From Burkholderiaceae bacterium (GTDB lineage Bacteria; Pseudomonadota; Gammaproteobacteria; Burkholderiales; Burkholderiaceae_E): 6,101 nucleotides of DNA. How positions within the stretch are numbered: the stretch's first letter is position 1; each line of letters begins with the position of its first letter. The notes beneath the pieces were generated by a model. That model did not search any database, was not told the DNA's origin, and saw only the letters and a program-made list of their open reading frames with translations. Of the stretch, positions 6,055 to 6,101 are shown piece after piece. The stretch is from assembly GCA_019428955.1 (NCBI GenBank), contig JAHYJF010000214.1, positions 1 through 6,101 on the forward strand. Reading direction: 5' to 3'. The position numbers were made by a program, and so were the translations under genes.

Positions 6055-6101
6055 CTGATCGCCACCCCCCGATGAGCAAACCGCCGAGGAAGCACGCGAG
6101 G
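6045..6101 (+). CDS. Possible start of a further operon gene, cut by window edge
   Basis: An open frame begins with ATG at 6045, 7 nt after the dctM stop, and stays open for 19 codons to the window edge. GAGG (6036-6039), overlapping the dctM stop, is 5 nt upstream and could serve as a ribosome-binding site. A second in-frame ATG at 6072 starts the sequence MSKPPRKHAR but has no visible ribosome-binding site. The peptide is short, basic and proline-rich and I do not recognise it. The other two plus-strand frames are closed by stops in this stretch. So short an open frame is weak evidence in GC-rich DNA; the region could equally be non-coding. Confidence 0.25.
   Translation, partial: MIGPDRHPPMSKPPRKHAR

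Overview
The window looks like chromosomal DNA from a GC-rich Gram-negative proteobacterium. The evidence is dense GC-rich coding sequence, a LysR regulator divergent from a catabolic operon, and a complete three-gene TRAP (tripartite ATP-independent periplasmic) transporter. A betaproteobacterium would fit, but that placement is inference from gene content and style. There are no rRNA or tRNA genes, insertion sequences, CRISPR arrays or phage genes, and no non-coding gap longer than about 110 bases.

Layout: (1) 1-868, minus strand: a LysR-type regulator whose C-terminal end runs off the left edge. (2) 869-977: a divergent intergenic region, relatively AT-rich, with a TTCC-N10-GGAA inverted repeat and a weak -10-like hexamer close to the next start codon. 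(3) 978-1907: an HMG-CoA-lyase-like aldolase with all recognised catalytic and metal residues. (4) 1925-3133: a class III (CaiB/BaiF, formyl-CoA-transferase type) CoA-transferase with the catalytic Asp. (5) 3173-4177, 4191-4760 and 4757-6037: TRAP solute-binding protein (DctP type), small membrane subunit (DctQ type) and large membrane subunit (DctM type). (6) 6038-6101: a perfect 6-bp stem hairpin just after the dctM stop, and a possible start of another gene running off the right edge.

The five plus-strand genes are tightly spaced (17, 39 and 13 nt gaps, then a 4-nt overlap) and read as one operon. Together they suggest an import-activate-cleave route. The TRAP system would import an organic acid, the CoA-transferase would activate it using an acyl-CoA donor such as succinyl-CoA, and the lyase would split the 3-hydroxy-acyl-CoA into acetyl-CoA (or another acyl-CoA) plus a keto acid. 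Free 3-hydroxy-3-methylglutarate, citramalate or a related branched 3-hydroxy dicarboxylate would suit this chemistry. The substrate is inference. No leucine-degradation genes (acyl-CoA dehydrogenase, biotin-dependent carboxylase) are present in the window, so a dedicated uptake-linked role is more plausible than the usual leucine pathway. The LysR protein is the likely local regulator.
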